A stretch of 64,000 nt of DNA from Gammaproteobacteria bacterium (lineage in GTDB: Bacteria > Pseudomonadota > Gammaproteobacteria > Nitrosococcales > Methylophagaceae). Both the position numbers and the translations under genes were made by a program. The notes under the pieces are model-generated. The model worked only from the letters and a program-made list of their open reading frames with translations. It searched no databases and had not been told where the DNA came from. Numbering within the stretch: the stretch's first letter is position 1; every line of letters starts with the position of its first letter. Shown in pieces: positions 1 through 11,099 of the stretch. The stretch lies in assembly GCA_029248745.1 (NCBI GenBank), contig JAQWIT010000009.1, positions 1 through 64,000 of the forward strand, read 5' to 3'.

Positions 1-1
1 T

Positions 2-181
2 TACTTCACAGAGTTTACTGTGGCGCTTATCCCACCTTTATACCATATGGTTATGAAGAAAAAACTCGCTACATGGGACAGAGACTTCGCTACTGAAGGC
101 GAATTAGAAATCGCTGCTAGAATCAATACTCAAGCTGGCTACAATATGCCAGAGGGTCATGATTCATACAGCCCTATCTAA
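2..181 (+). CDS. XylM/AlkB-like membrane di-iron hydroxylase, C-terminal fragment (cut by window edge)
   Basis: Only the last 59 codons are present; the gene begins upstream of the window. The segment has a hydrophobic stretch ending in ALIPPLYHMVM, then KLATWDRDFAT and an Asn/Ala-Gly tail. From memory, this matches the C-terminus of xylene monooxygenase XylM (IPPLWF, then KLRDWDQRYAT). These integral membrane enzymes use a histidine-coordinated di-iron centre and take electrons from a [2Fe-2S] ferredoxin, and a ferredoxin gene follows at 261. The iron ligands lie upstream and cannot be checked. The substrate (aromatic methyl group, alkane or alkene) is unknown. A membrane fatty acid desaturase of the same superfamily is the main alternative. 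Confidence 0.7.
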   Translation, partial: YFTEFTVALIPPLYHMVMKKKLATWDRDFATEGELEIAARINTQAGYNMPEGHDSYSPI

Positions 182-193
182 GCAGACCTCTTA

Positions 194-230
194 ATGGGCT
201 CGGAGATACCTCCGGGCCCATCTTTTATTA
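194..230 (+). terminator. Strong hairpin between hydroxylase and ferredoxin genes
   Basis: A 12-bp stem (194-205 with 210-221, one G-U pair) closes an ATAC loop and is followed by CTTTTATTA. It has the form of an intrinsic terminator, yet it sits between two genes that probably work together. It may be a partial attenuator or RNA-processing hairpin that lets the two genes be expressed at different levels. Confidence 0.7.
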
Positions 231-260
231 TCATGGACATTAACTACATAGGAAGCAGAC

Positions 261-563
261 ATGTTTGGTTTATTTACTAAAAAGAAAGACTACGACGCTA
301 CCGTAAACTCGACAGAAACAATTACTGTCAAAGCCGGTGAAAATTTATTGAAAACAGCACTCGATGCTGGTTTAGCATGGCCACATGATTGCAGAGTGGG
401 TAGCTGCGGTACATGCAAATGTAAATTGGTCGGAGGCAAAATCACACCGACTTCAGATTTCGCTTACACATTAGAAGCTGATGAGCTGCAAGATGGCTAT
501 ATTTTGGCTTGTCAGACACGCCTGAAAAAGGATATCAAGGTTGAAGTAGAACTTCTCTCATAG
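261..563 (+). CDS. Plant-type [2Fe-2S] ferredoxin
   Basis: A 100-residue soluble electron carrier. The cluster ligands are visible as Cys44, Cys49, Cys52 and Cys84 (C-X4-C-X2-C, then a distant Cys in ILACQT), the plant/XylA ferredoxin pattern. Unlike XylA it has no fused FAD/NAD(P) reductase domain, so a separate reductase is needed. It lies 80 bp after a XylM-like hydroxylase and is probably its electron donor. RBS-like AGGAAG precedes the ATG. The N-terminus MFGLFTKKKD closely resembles that of the glutathione transferase starting at 46458 (MFGLFKKKNK), both in residues and in bases. Confidence 0.9.
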   Translation: MFGLFTKKKDYDATVNSTETITVKAGENLLKTALDAGLAWPHDCRVGSCGTCKCKLVGGKITPTSDFAYTLEADELQDGYILACQTRLKKDIKVEVELLS

Positions 564-565
564 CA

Positions 566-822
566 CCTTAATTCGTAAAACACTTGGCTATAATCGCCTC
601 CTGTCATTGAGCTTAGCAATACAGTTCTACCAGCGTTCACTGGTTCTAAGTATGAACCCCCAGCATCAGGTGGGTAACAGATGCAGTAGTAGGTTAAGAC
701 CTTTCTTCCCTCCCTCTTAAAGGCTACTACCGCCTGGCACTCGATAAGGGCCATCCCCCGAATTCATTAGATCTGACGGTTATTCTGACATTAGACGATG
801 TAGATGCAAAACGACCATTTCT
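566..822. other. Non-coding stretch with predicted RNA structure
   Basis: I see no convincing gene. A TATAAT box lies at 589-594 without a good -35. Downstream are several inverted repeats: a CCAG/CTGG stem, GGTTC/GAACC, and a longer imperfect stem pairing 686-699 with 715-730 around a pyrimidine-rich loop. With the hairpin at 823-885 as a terminator, this could be a small RNA gene. It could also be debris left by loss of the 5' part of the TonB receptor gene. I match it to no known riboswitch or RNA family. Confidence 0.3.
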
Positions 823-885
823 GTGATAGTACAAGCAAAAAAGGGCAGCCTGAACAGGCTGCCCTTTTTTTGCTTGTACTATCAC
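823..885. terminator. 29-bp near-perfect inverted repeat, bidirectional terminator form
   Basis: The left arm (823-851) and right arm (856-885) are complementary over 29 bp apart from one extra T, around a GAAC loop. The core is a GC stem (GGGCAGCCT/AGGCTGCCC) flanked by A6 and T7, the classic bidirectional terminator. The outer 14 bp each side are an additional perfect repeat, more than a terminator needs. The repeat abuts the broken end of the receptor remnant, so it could also mark an insertion or deletion junction. Confidence 0.8.
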
Positions 886-1455
886 GAAAATGAGCAGTTC
901 AATCTTTCTGCTGCTTTGTGGACTTTAGAACTCGACTCAGAACTCTTATTTGTTGGCGATGCGGGTAATACTGAAGCTGACAGACCTTCTCGCCGTTCTG
1001 GTATTGAAATCGCCGCTTATTACTGGCTAAACGATGTACTCAGCACAGATCTAGAACTGTCTTGGACCCGTTCTCGTTTTACACGCGGTGAAGCAGGCGA
1101 AGATAACTGTATCATGGGGTCGTTACCTTTTATTGCCAGCTTAGGGATGCACTATCAACCCACCTCTGTTTGGGATATGAATGTCAGATTACGTCACTTC
1201 GGTGAACGTACACTGGATTCCTTCAACGATGAAAGACCTTCATCATTGACCGTCGTTAACTTTGGTAGTCATTACAAAATTCAGAATGTCACATTAGGTG
1301 TAGATGTGTTGAACATCCTCGACAGCGAAGATCATGATATAGATTATTTGTATGAGTCTAGATTGCCATGCGAGGCTGCTGCAGGTGTCACCGATCGTCA
1401 CTTTCATCCTATCGAGCCGCGTACCGTTGGATTTTCTCTGAATTACGCCTTTTAA
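886..1455 (+). pseudogene. TonB-dependent outer membrane receptor remnant, C-terminal part only
   Basis: The reading frame keeps about 190 residues of a TonB-dependent receptor beta-barrel: SELLFVGDAGNTE, RPSRRSGIE, a FGERTLDSFNDE-like strand, DVLNILDS and the terminal FHPIEPRTVGFSLNYAF ending in Phe, the usual outer membrane signature. The signal peptide, plug and most of the 22-strand barrel are missing. The only upstream start codons lie inside the hairpin at 823-885. The receptor cannot function as it stands. The surviving frame has no internal stop, so the truncation may be recent. The ligand cannot be told. Confidence 0.85.
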
Positions 1456-1481
1456 ATAGGCTTTCCTCTTCCGCATAAAAT

Positions 1482-1515
1482 AAAAAACCCCAGTAGCGTG
1501 AGCTACTGGGGTTTC
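1482..1515 (-). terminator. Intrinsic terminator after tRNA-Leu
   Basis: A 10-bp stem (CCCCAGTAGC with GCTACTGGGG, 1488-1497 and 1502-1511) with a GTGA loop. On the minus strand it is followed by TTTTTTATTTTAT, so it ends the tRNA-Leu transcript. The A/T flanks let it also act weakly on the plus strand. Confidence 0.8.
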
Positions 1516-1523
1516 ATATTTGT

Positions 1524-1610
1524 TGGTACCTAGGGCCGGAATCGAACCGGCACGGCCGTGAAGCCGAGGGATTTTAAGTCCCTTGTGTCTACCAATTTCA
1601 CCACCCAGGC
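1524..1610 (-). tRNA. tRNA-Leu (anticodon UAA)
   Basis: An 87-nt class II tRNA with a long variable arm and encoded CCA end. The anticodon loop reads ACTTAAAAT, giving anticodon TAA. The acceptor stem pairs fully with a G-U at the first position, and the GGTTCGATTCC T-arm is intact. It stands alone with its own terminator. Confidence 0.95.
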
Positions 1611-1732
1611 AACTCGATAATTATACAGAAGCTTTGTCCGTTTGTTTATCCCTTTTTAACAATTTGTTGACTAATTGTTAAAGAAAAAGGGCTAATATAC
1701 TTTTTATCGTATTGATTTCAACAGCTTCGCCA

Positions 1733-2404
1733 TTAAACGGTAAAGCGATGTCCCCTTTCTGGGTTTGCTTGTAAATGTTCTTGGTGTTTCTGAATAATAG
1801 GTAAGACTTCTTCTGGTGAATCGACAAGGTAAAAGAGCTCCAAATCCTCTTCACTAATGCAGCCTTGTTTTAGTACTTCCGCTTTCAGCCAATCGAGTAA
1901 ACCACTCCAAAATGAAGTGCCATATAAAATGATGGGAAAATCGATAATTTTTTTGGTTTGGATCAACGTAATCGCTTCAAAAAACTCATCTAAGGTGCCA
2001 AAACCGCCAGGTAAAACGACATAGCCCATTGAATATTTAACAAACATCAATTTCCTTACAAAGAAGTAACGAAAAGATAAACTGATATCCTGAGTTTCAT
2101 TTGGTGATTGCTCAAAAGGTAACTCGATATTGAGCCCTACCGATCGGCCTCCTTGTCCGAATGCACCTTTGTTAGCAGCTTCCATAATACTTGGCCCACC
2201 ACCACTAATGACTGAAAATTTAGCCTGAGATAACTCTTGTGCTACTTTTACTGCGTCTTGATAATAAGATGATGTCTCCGGTAACCGAGCACTGCCGAAA
2301 ATTGATACAGCAGGCCCTAAATCATTGAGCGTTTCAATGCCATCAATTAATTCCGATTGGATACGAAAAACACGCCATGATTCTGAGGTTTTAAGGTTTT
2401 CCAT
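1733..2404 (-). CDS. LOG-family nucleotide phosphoribohydrolase (TIGR00730 type)
   Basis: A 223-residue Rossmann-fold cytosolic protein of the Lonely Guy family. It shows the glycine-rich GGGPSIMEAANKGA near residue 70 and the diagnostic PGGFGTLDEFFE near residue 135, which bind the phosphate and ribose of AMP-like substrates. Family members hydrolyse nucleoside 5'-monophosphates (cytokinin riboside monophosphate in plants) to free base and ribose phosphate. In bacteria the physiological role is often nucleotide turnover. It is divergent from purD, an arrangement compatible with a nucleotide role but not proof of it. Confidence 0.85.
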   Translation of the reverse strand: MENLKTSESWRVFRIQSELIDGIETLNDLGPAVSIFGSARLPETSSYYQDAVKVAQELSQAKFSVISGGGPSIMEAANKGAFGQGGRSVGLNIELPFEQSPNETQDISLSFRYFFVRKLMFVKYSMGYVVLPGGFGTLDEFFEAITLIQTKKIIDFPIILYGTSFWSGLLDWLKAEVLKQGCISEEDLELFYLVDSPEEVLPIIQKHQEHLQANPERGHRFTV

Positions 2405-2591
2405 TTATCTCTCTAATCTATAGTTGTCAAAGGGGTTTCTGTCCTAACGACAATAAAGAAAACCGAATCGCTTTGCAAACGCATTCCTCGCTTGCTACGG
2501 GCCAAATACCTTACAATTTCAAAGGTTAAATTCAGTTATGACCCCATCTAAGGTATGATAGGCGATTTACTTTGATTGTCTGGCAGGTGTT

Positions 2592-3875
2592 ATGAAGGTT
2601 TTAGTTGTTGGTGGCGGTGGCCGCGAGCATGCATTAGCATGGAAATTGATCCAATCTCCGCGTTGTGAACACGTTTATGTTGCGCCCGGAAATCCCGGCA
2701 CCCATGCTGAAGCTAATATGACAAATGTTGCCATTGGTGTTGAAGACATTGATCAATTGGTGACTTTTGCCCAAGAGAATGGCATTGATTTAACCGTTAT
2801 TGGCCCTGAAGTGCCATTGGTCATGGGAATCGTTGACGCCCTTGAAAGTGCTGGTTTGCGTTGTTTTGGCCCTTCAAAAGAAGCGGCGCAATTGGAAGCC
2901 TCCAAGAGTTTTACAAAAGATTTTCTCGCCCGGCACGCTATTCCGACGGCTGCTTACCAAGTATTTTCAGAAACAGCACCTGCGATTGCCTATATCCAAG
3001 AGCAAGGCGCACCTATTGTTGTTAAAGCCGATGGCTTAGCCGCAGGCAAAGGCGTTATTGTGGCTATGGCAGAACAGGAAGCGATTGATGCCGTTAACGA
3101 TATGTTATCTGGTAATGCTTTTGGTGAAGCCGGTCATCGCGTCGTTATTGAAGAATTTATGACAGGTGAAGAAGCCAGTTTTATTGTGATGGTTGATGGT
3201 GAAAATATCCTGCCTTTAGCCACTTCACAAGATCATAAAGCCAGAGATAATGGTGATAAAGGCCCTAATACGGGTGGGATGGGGGCGTATTCTCCAGCAC
3301 CTGTTGTGACACAAGTTATTCACGATCGGATAATGTCTGAGGTCATTGAGCCTACAGTCAAAGGCATGGCTTCAGATGGACGACCATACACGGGCTTTCT
3401 TTATGCTGGCTTGATGATCGATCAGCATGGTGCACCCCGTGTTGTTGAATACAACTGTCGTTTTGGCGATCCTGAAACACAGCCAATAATGATGCGTTTG
3501 CAGTCCGATCTTATTCCTTTATGTGAGGCAGCCCTTGATGGTCAATTGAACACCGTTGATGTGAAATGGGATCCTCGTGCTGCAGTCGGTGTGGTGTTAG
3601 CCGCGGGTGGTTATCCTGAAGCTTACCGTAAAGGTGATGTGATCCAAGGCCTTGATGCGAATACCGATGCTGATTGCAAAGTCTTTCATGCTGGTACGAC
3701 AGCAAATGGTACTGATGTCGTCACTGCCGGTGGCCGTGTTTTATGTGCAACAGCATTGGGCGACTCGGTCGCTTCAGCACAAACAAAAGCCTATACCATG
3801 ATTAATGATATCAATTGGCCTGATATGTATTACCGGACTGATATCGCTTATCGTGCGATCGCTCGTCAAGCTTAA
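2592..3875 (+). CDS. purD: Phosphoribosylamine--glycine ligase
   Basis: The 427-residue cytosolic GAR synthetase joins glycine to phosphoribosylamine with ATP, the second step of purine synthesis. The N-terminal VLVVGGGGREHALAW, the HHxG-like ASQDHKARDNGDKGPNTGGMGAY segment split around residue 215, and the ATP-grasp KADGLAAGKGVIV near residue 145 are all present; the length is normal for the family. The usual partner purH is not adjacent. It is followed after 14 bp by tsaC and hemF on the same strand, so the three are probably cotranscribed. Confidence 0.97.
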   Translation: MKVLVVGGGGREHALAWKLIQSPRCEHVYVAPGNPGTHAEANMTNVAIGVEDIDQLVTFAQENGIDLTVIGPEVPLVMGIVDALESAGLRCFGPSKEAAQLEASKSFTKDFLARHAIPTAAYQVFSETAPAIAYIQEQGAPIVVKADGLAAGKGVIVAMAEQEAIDAVNDMLSGNAFGEAGHRVVIEEFMTGEEASFIVMVDGENILPLATSQDHKARDNGDKGPNTGGMGAYSPAPVVTQVIHDRIMSEVIEPTVKGMASDGRPYTGFLYAGLMIDQHGAPRVVEYNCRFGDPETQPIMMRLQSDLIPLCEAALDGQLNTVDVKWDPRAAVGVVLAAGGYPEAYRKGDVIQGLDANTDADCKVFHAGTTANGTDVVTAGGRVLCATALGDSVASAQTKAYTMINDINWPDMYYRTDIAYRAIARQA

Positions 3876-3889
3876 GGCGCTCAAACGCA

Positions 3890-5352
<1,463 letters not shown>

Positions 5353-5368
5353 AGGCCAAACTATTCAG

Positions 5369-5606
5369 CTAATCTTCTGCTAAAGCATCAAACTCTTTTT
5401 GATTAGAATGTGACCATTCTTTCAATAATTCAGGGTCTTGCATCATGGCCATAATTTGTTGCATTGCTGCGAGGTGTTCCGTATCTTGTTTTTGAAACAA
5501 TTTCCATTCCATGCGCCATACTCATTTCGGCCATTTCTTCAAAAGAGTCAGCTGTAAAGGCTTTATCACATGCTCCACCAAATTTCCTACAAGTCATTGT
5601 TTTCAT
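5369..5606 (-). pseudogene. DUF1059-like small cytosolic protein, broken by one extra base
   Basis: Starting at ATG 5606, behind a GGGGGA ribosome site, the frame reads MKTMTCRKFGGACDKAFTAD then EEMAEMSMAHGMEI and goes out of frame. Moving one base restores EMFQKQDTEHLAAMQQIMA down to a stop at 5369. The region is 238 nt, one base more than a whole number of codons. The extra base is most simply a T in the ATTG of the GGAAATTG stretch. The intact protein would be about 78 residues, resembling short DUF1059-type proteins with Cys-rich N-termini. A sequencing error cannot be excluded. Confidence 0.6.
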
Positions 5607-5702
5607 AGTTTTTATCCCCCTTCAGTAAAATACCTGCTTTTATCAAGTTAAACTCTACGATGTACGCCTGTATTTTTAAAAGTACTTTACCTGTAAAAAG
5701 AC

Positions 5703-6658
5703 GATTTATCTCTCACCAATGAACAATTTGAACAATTGGCCCATCATGACAGCCTCACCGACCTAATTAACGACAATTACTTTTCTAGACGGTTACAAGA
5801 ATGCATCGGGTTTCTGAACGACAACAGCAAGAAATCTCTGTGCTATTCATTCATTTAGATAAGTTCAAGCATATTAATGACACTTATGGACACCCGATTG
5901 GTGACCAAGTGATTGTTACAGCGAGTAAAGCCCTCAAGAAAATTGCCCGTGCTAAAGATGTAGTCGCACGGTTTAGCGGGGATGAATTTGTTTTTATTGT
6001 GCATGATAGTACTGCTAATGATGCAAGCCATGTCGCGAGACGCATACTCAATATCTTTACAACTCCCTTAGATATAAATGACGTTTCTTTGTATATCTCT
6101 CCCAGTATTGGTATCGCACGTTTTCCCAAAAATGGCCAAACGCCCACGGCCTTATTAAAAAATGCTGATACTGAAATGTGTCGTGCTAAACATGATGGGC
6201 GTAATGACTATTCCTATTATTCAGCAGAGTTAACTACTGAAGTGACACGCCGTGTCCATCTCGAGAATATGTTGCGTGATGCATTAGTAAAAGAAGAATT
6301 CTCCTCCGGTTCCAGCTTCAAGTCGATACACTGCATGAGCGCATTTACGGTGTCGATGTTTTATTGCGTTGGCATCAAGCTGATGAGGGCTTCATTCCTC
6401 CCGACCTTCTTATACCCATCGCTGAAGAAAGTGGACAAATCTATGACATCGAAAAATGGGTATTAGAGCAGTCTTGCCAGTTTATGCAACGATTACTTGC
6501 CAAAGGCTATGACCTTGATCATATTTCGGTTGATGTCTCGGGTAATCAATCCAAGATAAGCGGTTCATTTCTGATGTTTCCCAAATCCTTAGTGATACCG
6601 AGCTACTAAGCCTATCACTACAGATGAATTACTCACTTCATTAAAACAACCGCACTAA
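5703..6658 (+). pseudogene. GGDEF-EAL cyclic-di-GMP protein, multiply frameshifted remnant
   Basis: The domain order is clear but spread over several frames. QLAHHDSLTDLIND starts the GGDEF domain in one frame. A shift near 5800 leads to ISVLFIHLDKFKHINDTYGH, an RAKD inhibitory-site motif five residues before SGDEF, and the domain end in the next frame. A second shift near 6300 leads to the EAL start, where the signature reads DVLLRW. A third near 6550 leads to IQDKRFISDVSQILSDTELL. Most of the EAL domain is deleted, and a tail like TTDELLTSLKQPH ends at 6658. The original made or degraded c-di-GMP; this copy cannot. Confidence 0.85.
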
Positions 6659-6695
6659 TTTTAAAATAAAATGGAACCTTCCAAAGTTGCTTAAA

Positions 6696-7784
6696 TTATT
6701 CTTCATTCGATAAGGAAGCTAACTGATCGGCTTGATATTCATTAATCAACGGCTCGATGACTTGCTCTAAATCACCTTCCATCACTTCTGCCAATTTATA
6801 AAGCGTTAAATTGATGCGGTGATCCGTCATACGTCCTTGTGGATAGTTATAAGTACGAATACGCTCGCTGCGATCACCACTACCCACTTGTAATTTACGT
6901 GTTTCGGCTTGTTCAGAATCAATTTTTTCTTGTTGCTCAGACATAATACGTGACTGCAAGACTGACATAGCTTGGGCACGATTTTTATGTTGCGAGCGTT
7001 GGTCCTGACATTCCACTACGATGCCTGTTGGAATATGGGTAATACGAATAGCTGAGTCTGTCTTATTAACATGCTGACCACCAGCACCTGATGCACGGAA
7101 CGTATCGACCCGTAAATCTGCCGGATTAATATCAATCTCATCTAACTCATCCGCTTCTGGCATGATGGCGACAGTACAAGCTGAAGTATGAATACGACCT
7201 TGTGACTCAGTCTCTGGCACGCGTTGCACTCGATGACCGCCAGATTCAAATTTCAGTCTTGAATAAGCACCATCACCGACAATTTTAATGACAACTTCTT
7301 TATAGCCTCCATGCTCACCTTCCTGGGCATTTATGAGTTCAACACCCCATCTTCGACCCTCGGCATATCTGCTATACATACGATAGAGATCACCAGCAAA
7401 AATAGCTGCTTCATCTCCACCCGTTCCGGCCCGTACTTCGAGGAAAATATTACGCTGATCATTTGGGTCTTTTGGCAATAATAGTTTCTGCAAAACAAGT
7501 TCTAATTCTTGCTCACTTTTTTCAGCTTCAGCCAATTCCTCTTTAGCCATTTCACGCATTTCTTCATCGTCTTCTTCCATCATCATTTTGGCATCGTCGA
7601 TGGCAGTAAGACTGTTTTTATAAGCCGTGAAGTTGGAAACAACCGGCTCGAGTTGGGCATATTCTTGAGACAAAGAACGGAATTTATTTTGGTCTGCCAT
7701 GGTGTCAGGCTCAGCCAATAACCCACTGATTTCCTCGTGGCGTTCTACCAAGGTTTCGAGCTTATGTTTTATCGATTCTTTCAC
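6696..7784 (-). CDS. prfA: Peptide chain release factor 1
   Basis: A 362-residue translation factor that recognises UAA and UAG and triggers peptide release. The catalytic GGQ is at residues 235-237 in [12 protein letters not shown], and the stop-codon reading PxT-type tripeptide is PET at 190-192. Full family length. It follows hemA by 5 bp in a hemA-prfA operon common in gammaproteobacteria. The usual third gene, prmC, which methylates the GGQ glutamine, is not next; a dead GGDEF/EAL gene lies there instead. Confidence 0.97.
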   Translation of the reverse strand: MKESIKHKLETLVERHEEISGLLAEPDTMADQNKFRSLSQEYAQLEPVVSNFTAYKNSLTAIDDAKMMMEEDDEEMREMAKEELAEAEKSEQELELVLQKLLLPKDPNDQRNIFLEVRAGTGGDEAAIFAGDLYRMYSRYAEGRRWGVELINAQEGEHGGYKEVVIKIVGDGAYSRLKFESGGHRVQRVPETESQGRIHTSACTVAIMPEADELDEIDINPADLRVDTFRASGAGGQHVNKTDSAIRITHIPTGIVVECQDQRSQHKNRAQAMSVLQSRIMSEQQEKIDSEQAETRKLQVGSGDRSERIRTYNYPQGRMTDHRINLTLYKLAEVMEGDLEQVIEPLINEYQADQLASLSNEE

Positions 7785-7789
7785 TGATT

Positions 7790-9043
7790 TTAATCCTTGA
7801 GATTGAACAGGTTTCTCGCTGCTTCAATCAGATTGTTATCTACATCTGAACCGGACTGGCGAAGCTGCCTGCTCGGTTCATGCAGTAATTTGTTGGTGAG
7901 TGTTCTGGCTAATTCATCGAGCACTTGCTCAGGGGATGTGCCTTGTTCTAGTTGTTTCTTTGCCTTTTGAAGTAAGTGATTACTTTCTTCTTCTGCATTT
8001 TTCCGTATAGCCCTTATAATTGGAACGGCGTCTTGGGTGCGCAGCCAGCTGATAAAATGTTCAACCTGGCTATCAATGATTTCTTCTGCTTGTAAGGCTG
8101 CATCACGGCGTGATTGTAAATTTTCTTCTATGATGTCGTGCAAATCATCGACACAATATAAATAGATATCTTCTAGGTTGCCCACTTCAGGTTCAATGTC
8201 TCGAGGAACCGCAATATCTACCATAAAAATGGGGCGGCGTTTTCGCTCTTTTAATGCGCGCTCAACAGCTCCCTTTCCTAATATCGGTAACTGACTTGCT
8301 GTCGAACTAATGACAATATCAGCCTCCGCAATATGGGCTGGCATCTCGCTGAGATTAATGGCATAGCCCTCAACTTGTGTTGCCAAATGATGCGCCCTTT
8401 CAATCGTACGGTTGGCAATAATAATTCGGCCAATGCCATTGTCATAAAGATGTCTTGCTGCTAATTCAATCGTTTCACCCGCGCCAATTAAAAGCGCTGT
8501 TGAATCAGCCAAATTTGAGAAGATTTGTTTCGCTAAACTGACGGCAGCAAAAGCAACTGAAACAGGGCTATTACCAATCGCTGTATCGGTCCGAACTTGC
8601 TTGGCAACCGTGAAAGCATGTTGGAATAATCTGCCCAATGATTTACCGACAGAATCATGATTTAAAGCATCGCTGTAGGCCGTCTTGATTTGCCCCAAAA
8701 TTTGCGGCTCACCCAAGACCATAGAATCAAGACCACAGGCAACGCGAAGTAAATGACGAATTACGTCACTGCCTTGGTGCTGATATAAATAGTTATCAAG
8801 GGTTTTAGCTTCTGCTCGATGGTATCGGTGTAGCCACTCTCCTACGTCGATTGCATCTTCATCCTCGAGATGACAATAAATTTCTGTCCTATTACACGTT
8901 GAAACGATAACGGCTTCAACAACACCTGGGGCCGCTTTTAGTGCATAGAGTGCACCGGGTAATGTCTCAGCATTAAAGGCAATATTTTCACGAATATCTA
9001 CCGGTGCTGTCGTGTGATTAACCCCATAGGCAACAAGCTGCAT
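7790..9043 (-). CDS. hemA: Glutamyl-tRNA reductase
   Basis: A 417-residue NADPH-dependent enzyme that reduces glutamyl-tRNA to glutamate-1-semialdehyde, the first committed step of C5 tetrapyrrole synthesis. The catalytic Cys50 lies in [11 protein letters not shown]. The NADPH domain ([17 protein letters not shown] near residue 185) and the C-terminal dimerisation helix are present. It reads divergently from the TPR lipoprotein gene across about 280 bp that must hold both promoters. Together with hemF it accounts for two haem steps in this window. Confidence 0.97.
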   Translation of the reverse strand: MQLVAYGVNHTTAPVDIRENIAFNAETLPGALYALKAAPGVVEAVIVSTCNRTEIYCHLEDEDAIDVGEWLHRYHRAEAKTLDNYLYQHQGSDVIRHLLRVACGLDSMVLGEPQILGQIKTAYSDALNHDSVGKSLGRLFQHAFTVAKQVRTDTAIGNSPVSVAFAAVSLAKQIFSNLADSTALLIGAGETIELAARHLYDNGIGRIIIANRTIERAHHLATQVEGYAINLSEMPAHIAEADIVISSTASQLPILGKGAVERALKERKRRPIFMVDIAVPRDIEPEVGNLEDIYLYCVDDLHDIIEENLQSRRDAALQAEEIIDSQVEHFISWLRTQDAVPIIRAIRKNAEEESNHLLQKAKKQLEQGTSPEQVLDELARTLTNKLLHEPSRQLRQSGSDVDNNLIEAARNLFNLKD

Positions 9044-9328
9044 CTGTTCTACTCGTCTTGCTGACTGTTTTGGAGAAGTAATTGTTTATAAGCGTGCGTC
9101 GATCTAGCCATCTCAATAGATTGAAAAACCCTATTGTGAAGGCTGTTATTAACGCTTAAGATAAGGCGTCTTGGCATAAAATCTAAAGTCATGACTGGCT
9201 TGGATATGTCTTTGATGATGGTCTAAGTCAAATGCTGTTAAACTTGCAGCAGTTAATTAATTTTTGTTGTCTGTTTATTGAGTGCAATGGAGCATTCTAA
9301 CAAAATCAATCAGTCAGGTCGTTTTATT

Positions 9329-11095
9329 ATGGATTTATCGCAAGCAATGTGGAAGAAATTTAACCGTTCTACACAGCAAGTTATGCTCGTCAGCTCTTTG
9401 GTTTTTCTCTCCGCTTGTTCTACTGTACCATCTGAAACACTCCTCCCCGCTGATGATTCCCTTGCGAATATTACACCTAAAGTTGTTGATGAAAAACCAT
9501 TAGAGACCGCTCCTTTAACCGCAGAGTTAACTTACCTTATTCTGACTGCAGAAGTGGCAGCACAACGCGGTGATGTCATCAGTGCTGATGAGTTATATAA
9601 CCGTGCCTCAGGCTTAATAAAGTCACCAAAACTCGCTAGCCGCTCAACTCAGATAGCCAACTTCACGCGTGATGAAAAACGTATTGATCGCGCATTAAAC
9701 CGCTGGGTGGAAGTTGATCCCACTGATGCTGATATCTATATGCTTAAGGCCCCTTTCTTACTCATCAAGGGCAAATATAATGAAGTGCCACCTGCGGTTA
9801 ATAAAGCGATTTCCCTTAGACCGGATAAAACTGATGCCTATCTCAGTCGCTTAACAGACAATTTAAGTAAAATTGTTAAGGCTGAACCAGCGCTCAATAT
9901 CTTCTCTCAGTTAGACAGCTACCAAGAAAAAAACATTGGAGCCCTTTACCAATATGCTCGGTTGGCTTCCTACTACCAACAATATGATAAAGCGCTGCCA
10001 GCGATTGACGCCGTTCTCGATCAACAATCTGATTTTGATGATGCTTTAATTTTGAAAGCGAAAGTTTTGCAACGCTTAGGGCGCGGAGAAGATGCTTTAG
10101 ATTCCATTAAACCAGCAGCAATAAAACGGAATGCCAATCGTTTTCTTCGTTTTACTTATGGCCAGTTACTCGGCGAGAACAACTATATCTCTTCATCTCG
10201 CGAGGTTTTTGAACAACTGTATGAAGAGAAAAATGATCCCGATATTGCCTTTGCCCTGGGTGTTATTGCTATCGAGCAAAAAGAAGGAGAGAAAGCCAAA
10301 ACTTATTTTAACCGTTTACTCGATTTAGGCGATCCCGGTCAGCGAGCGGCTTACTTTCTTGGCCTTGCTGAAAAACTAAATGGCAATATCGAACAAGCCA
10401 TTGTGTGGTTTACATCTGTTCCGAATAACAATCCTCGTTTCCAAGCAGCTCAAACCCATTATGTCACCTTACTGGCTGATAACGGTGCCATGGCTAAAGC
10501 GCGACAACATTTGGCTGATATTCGGACTGCTAATCCTAAGTTGTCAGTACAATATTATTTGTTTGAATCTTCTTTTTTAAGAGAACGTGGGCTAGAACAA
10601 GCGTCTTTCGATGTTCTTGATGAGGCGATTGCCTCTCACCCCGATAATATTGATTTACTCTATGGCCGTGCGATGGCTGCTGAATCCATTGATCGTATTG
10701 ATTTACTCGAGCGTGATCTTCGCGCTATCTTGGTAATTGACCCCAAGCATGCTCAAACATTAAATGCATTAGGCTATACCCTCACTGATCGTACCGGTCG
10801 TCATGACGAGGCTTTAATTCTGATCAACCAAGCTTTAGCCATTTCCCCAAGTGACCCTTTTTATCTTGATAGCTTGGGTTGGGTTTACTATCGTTTGGGA
10901 GATTTAGATAAAGCTCTCTATTATTTAAAACAAGCGGTAGAGATTCAAAATGATCCTGAGTTTTTAGCACACCTTGGTGAGGTACTTTGGAAACAAGGTG
11001 AACAAGGTCAAGCAAAAGCAGTTTGGCAACGAGGCTTAAAATTTGATGCCGGCAATGAGCTACTCCAAGAAACTATGCAGCAATTTGGACTCTAA
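9329..11095 (+). CDS. TPR-repeat lipoprotein
   Basis: A protein of about 588 residues with a lipoprotein signal peptide (VFLSAC lipobox, about 30 residues from the chosen start) followed by many tetratricopeptide repeats, clearest in the C-terminal third (ALGYTLTDRTGRHDEALIL, LGWVYYRLGDLDKALYYL). Such proteins sit on the inner face of the outer membrane as scaffolds. A gene of this type directly before lolB and ispE is common in gammaproteobacteria. The start is uncertain: the frame opens at 9278, and ATG 9347 would give a more typical signal peptide length. No strong ribosome site decides it. Confidence 0.85.
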   Translation: MDLSQAMWKKFNRSTQQVMLVSSLVFLSACSTVPSETLLPADDSLANITPKVVDEKPLETAPLTAELTYLILTAEVAAQRGDVISADELYNRASGLIKSPKLASRSTQIANFTRDEKRIDRALNRWVEVDPTDADIYMLKAPFLLIKGKYNEVPPAVNKAISLRPDKTDAYLSRLTDNLSKIVKAEPALNIFSQLDSYQEKNIGALYQYARLASYYQQYDKALPAIDAVLDQQSDFDDALILKAKVLQRLGRGEDALDSIKPAAIKRNANRFLRFTYGQLLGENNYISSSREVFEQLYEEKNDPDIAFALGVIAIEQKEGEKAKTYFNRLLDLGDPGQRAAYFLGLAEKLNGNIEQAIVWFTSVPNNNPRFQAAQTHYVTLLADNGAMAKARQHLADIRTANPKLSVQYYLFESSFLRERGLEQASFDVLDEAIASHPDNIDLLYGRAMAAESIDRIDLLERDLRAILVIDPKHAQTLNALGYTLTDRTGRHDEALILINQALAISPSDPFYLDSLGWVYYRLGDLDKALYYLKQAVEIQNDPEFLAHLGEVLWKQGEQGQAKAVWQRGLKFDAGNELLQETMQQFGL

Positions 11096-11099
11096 CCCG

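Noticed and set aside
590-760. Cobalamin or other known riboswitch before the TonB receptor
   Set aside because: I looked for the B12 box and other familiar cores on both strands and found none.
823-897. Complete TonB receptor ORF starting at GTG 823
   Set aside because: The first 21 codons lie in a terminator-like hairpin and do not resemble a signal peptide or plug domain.
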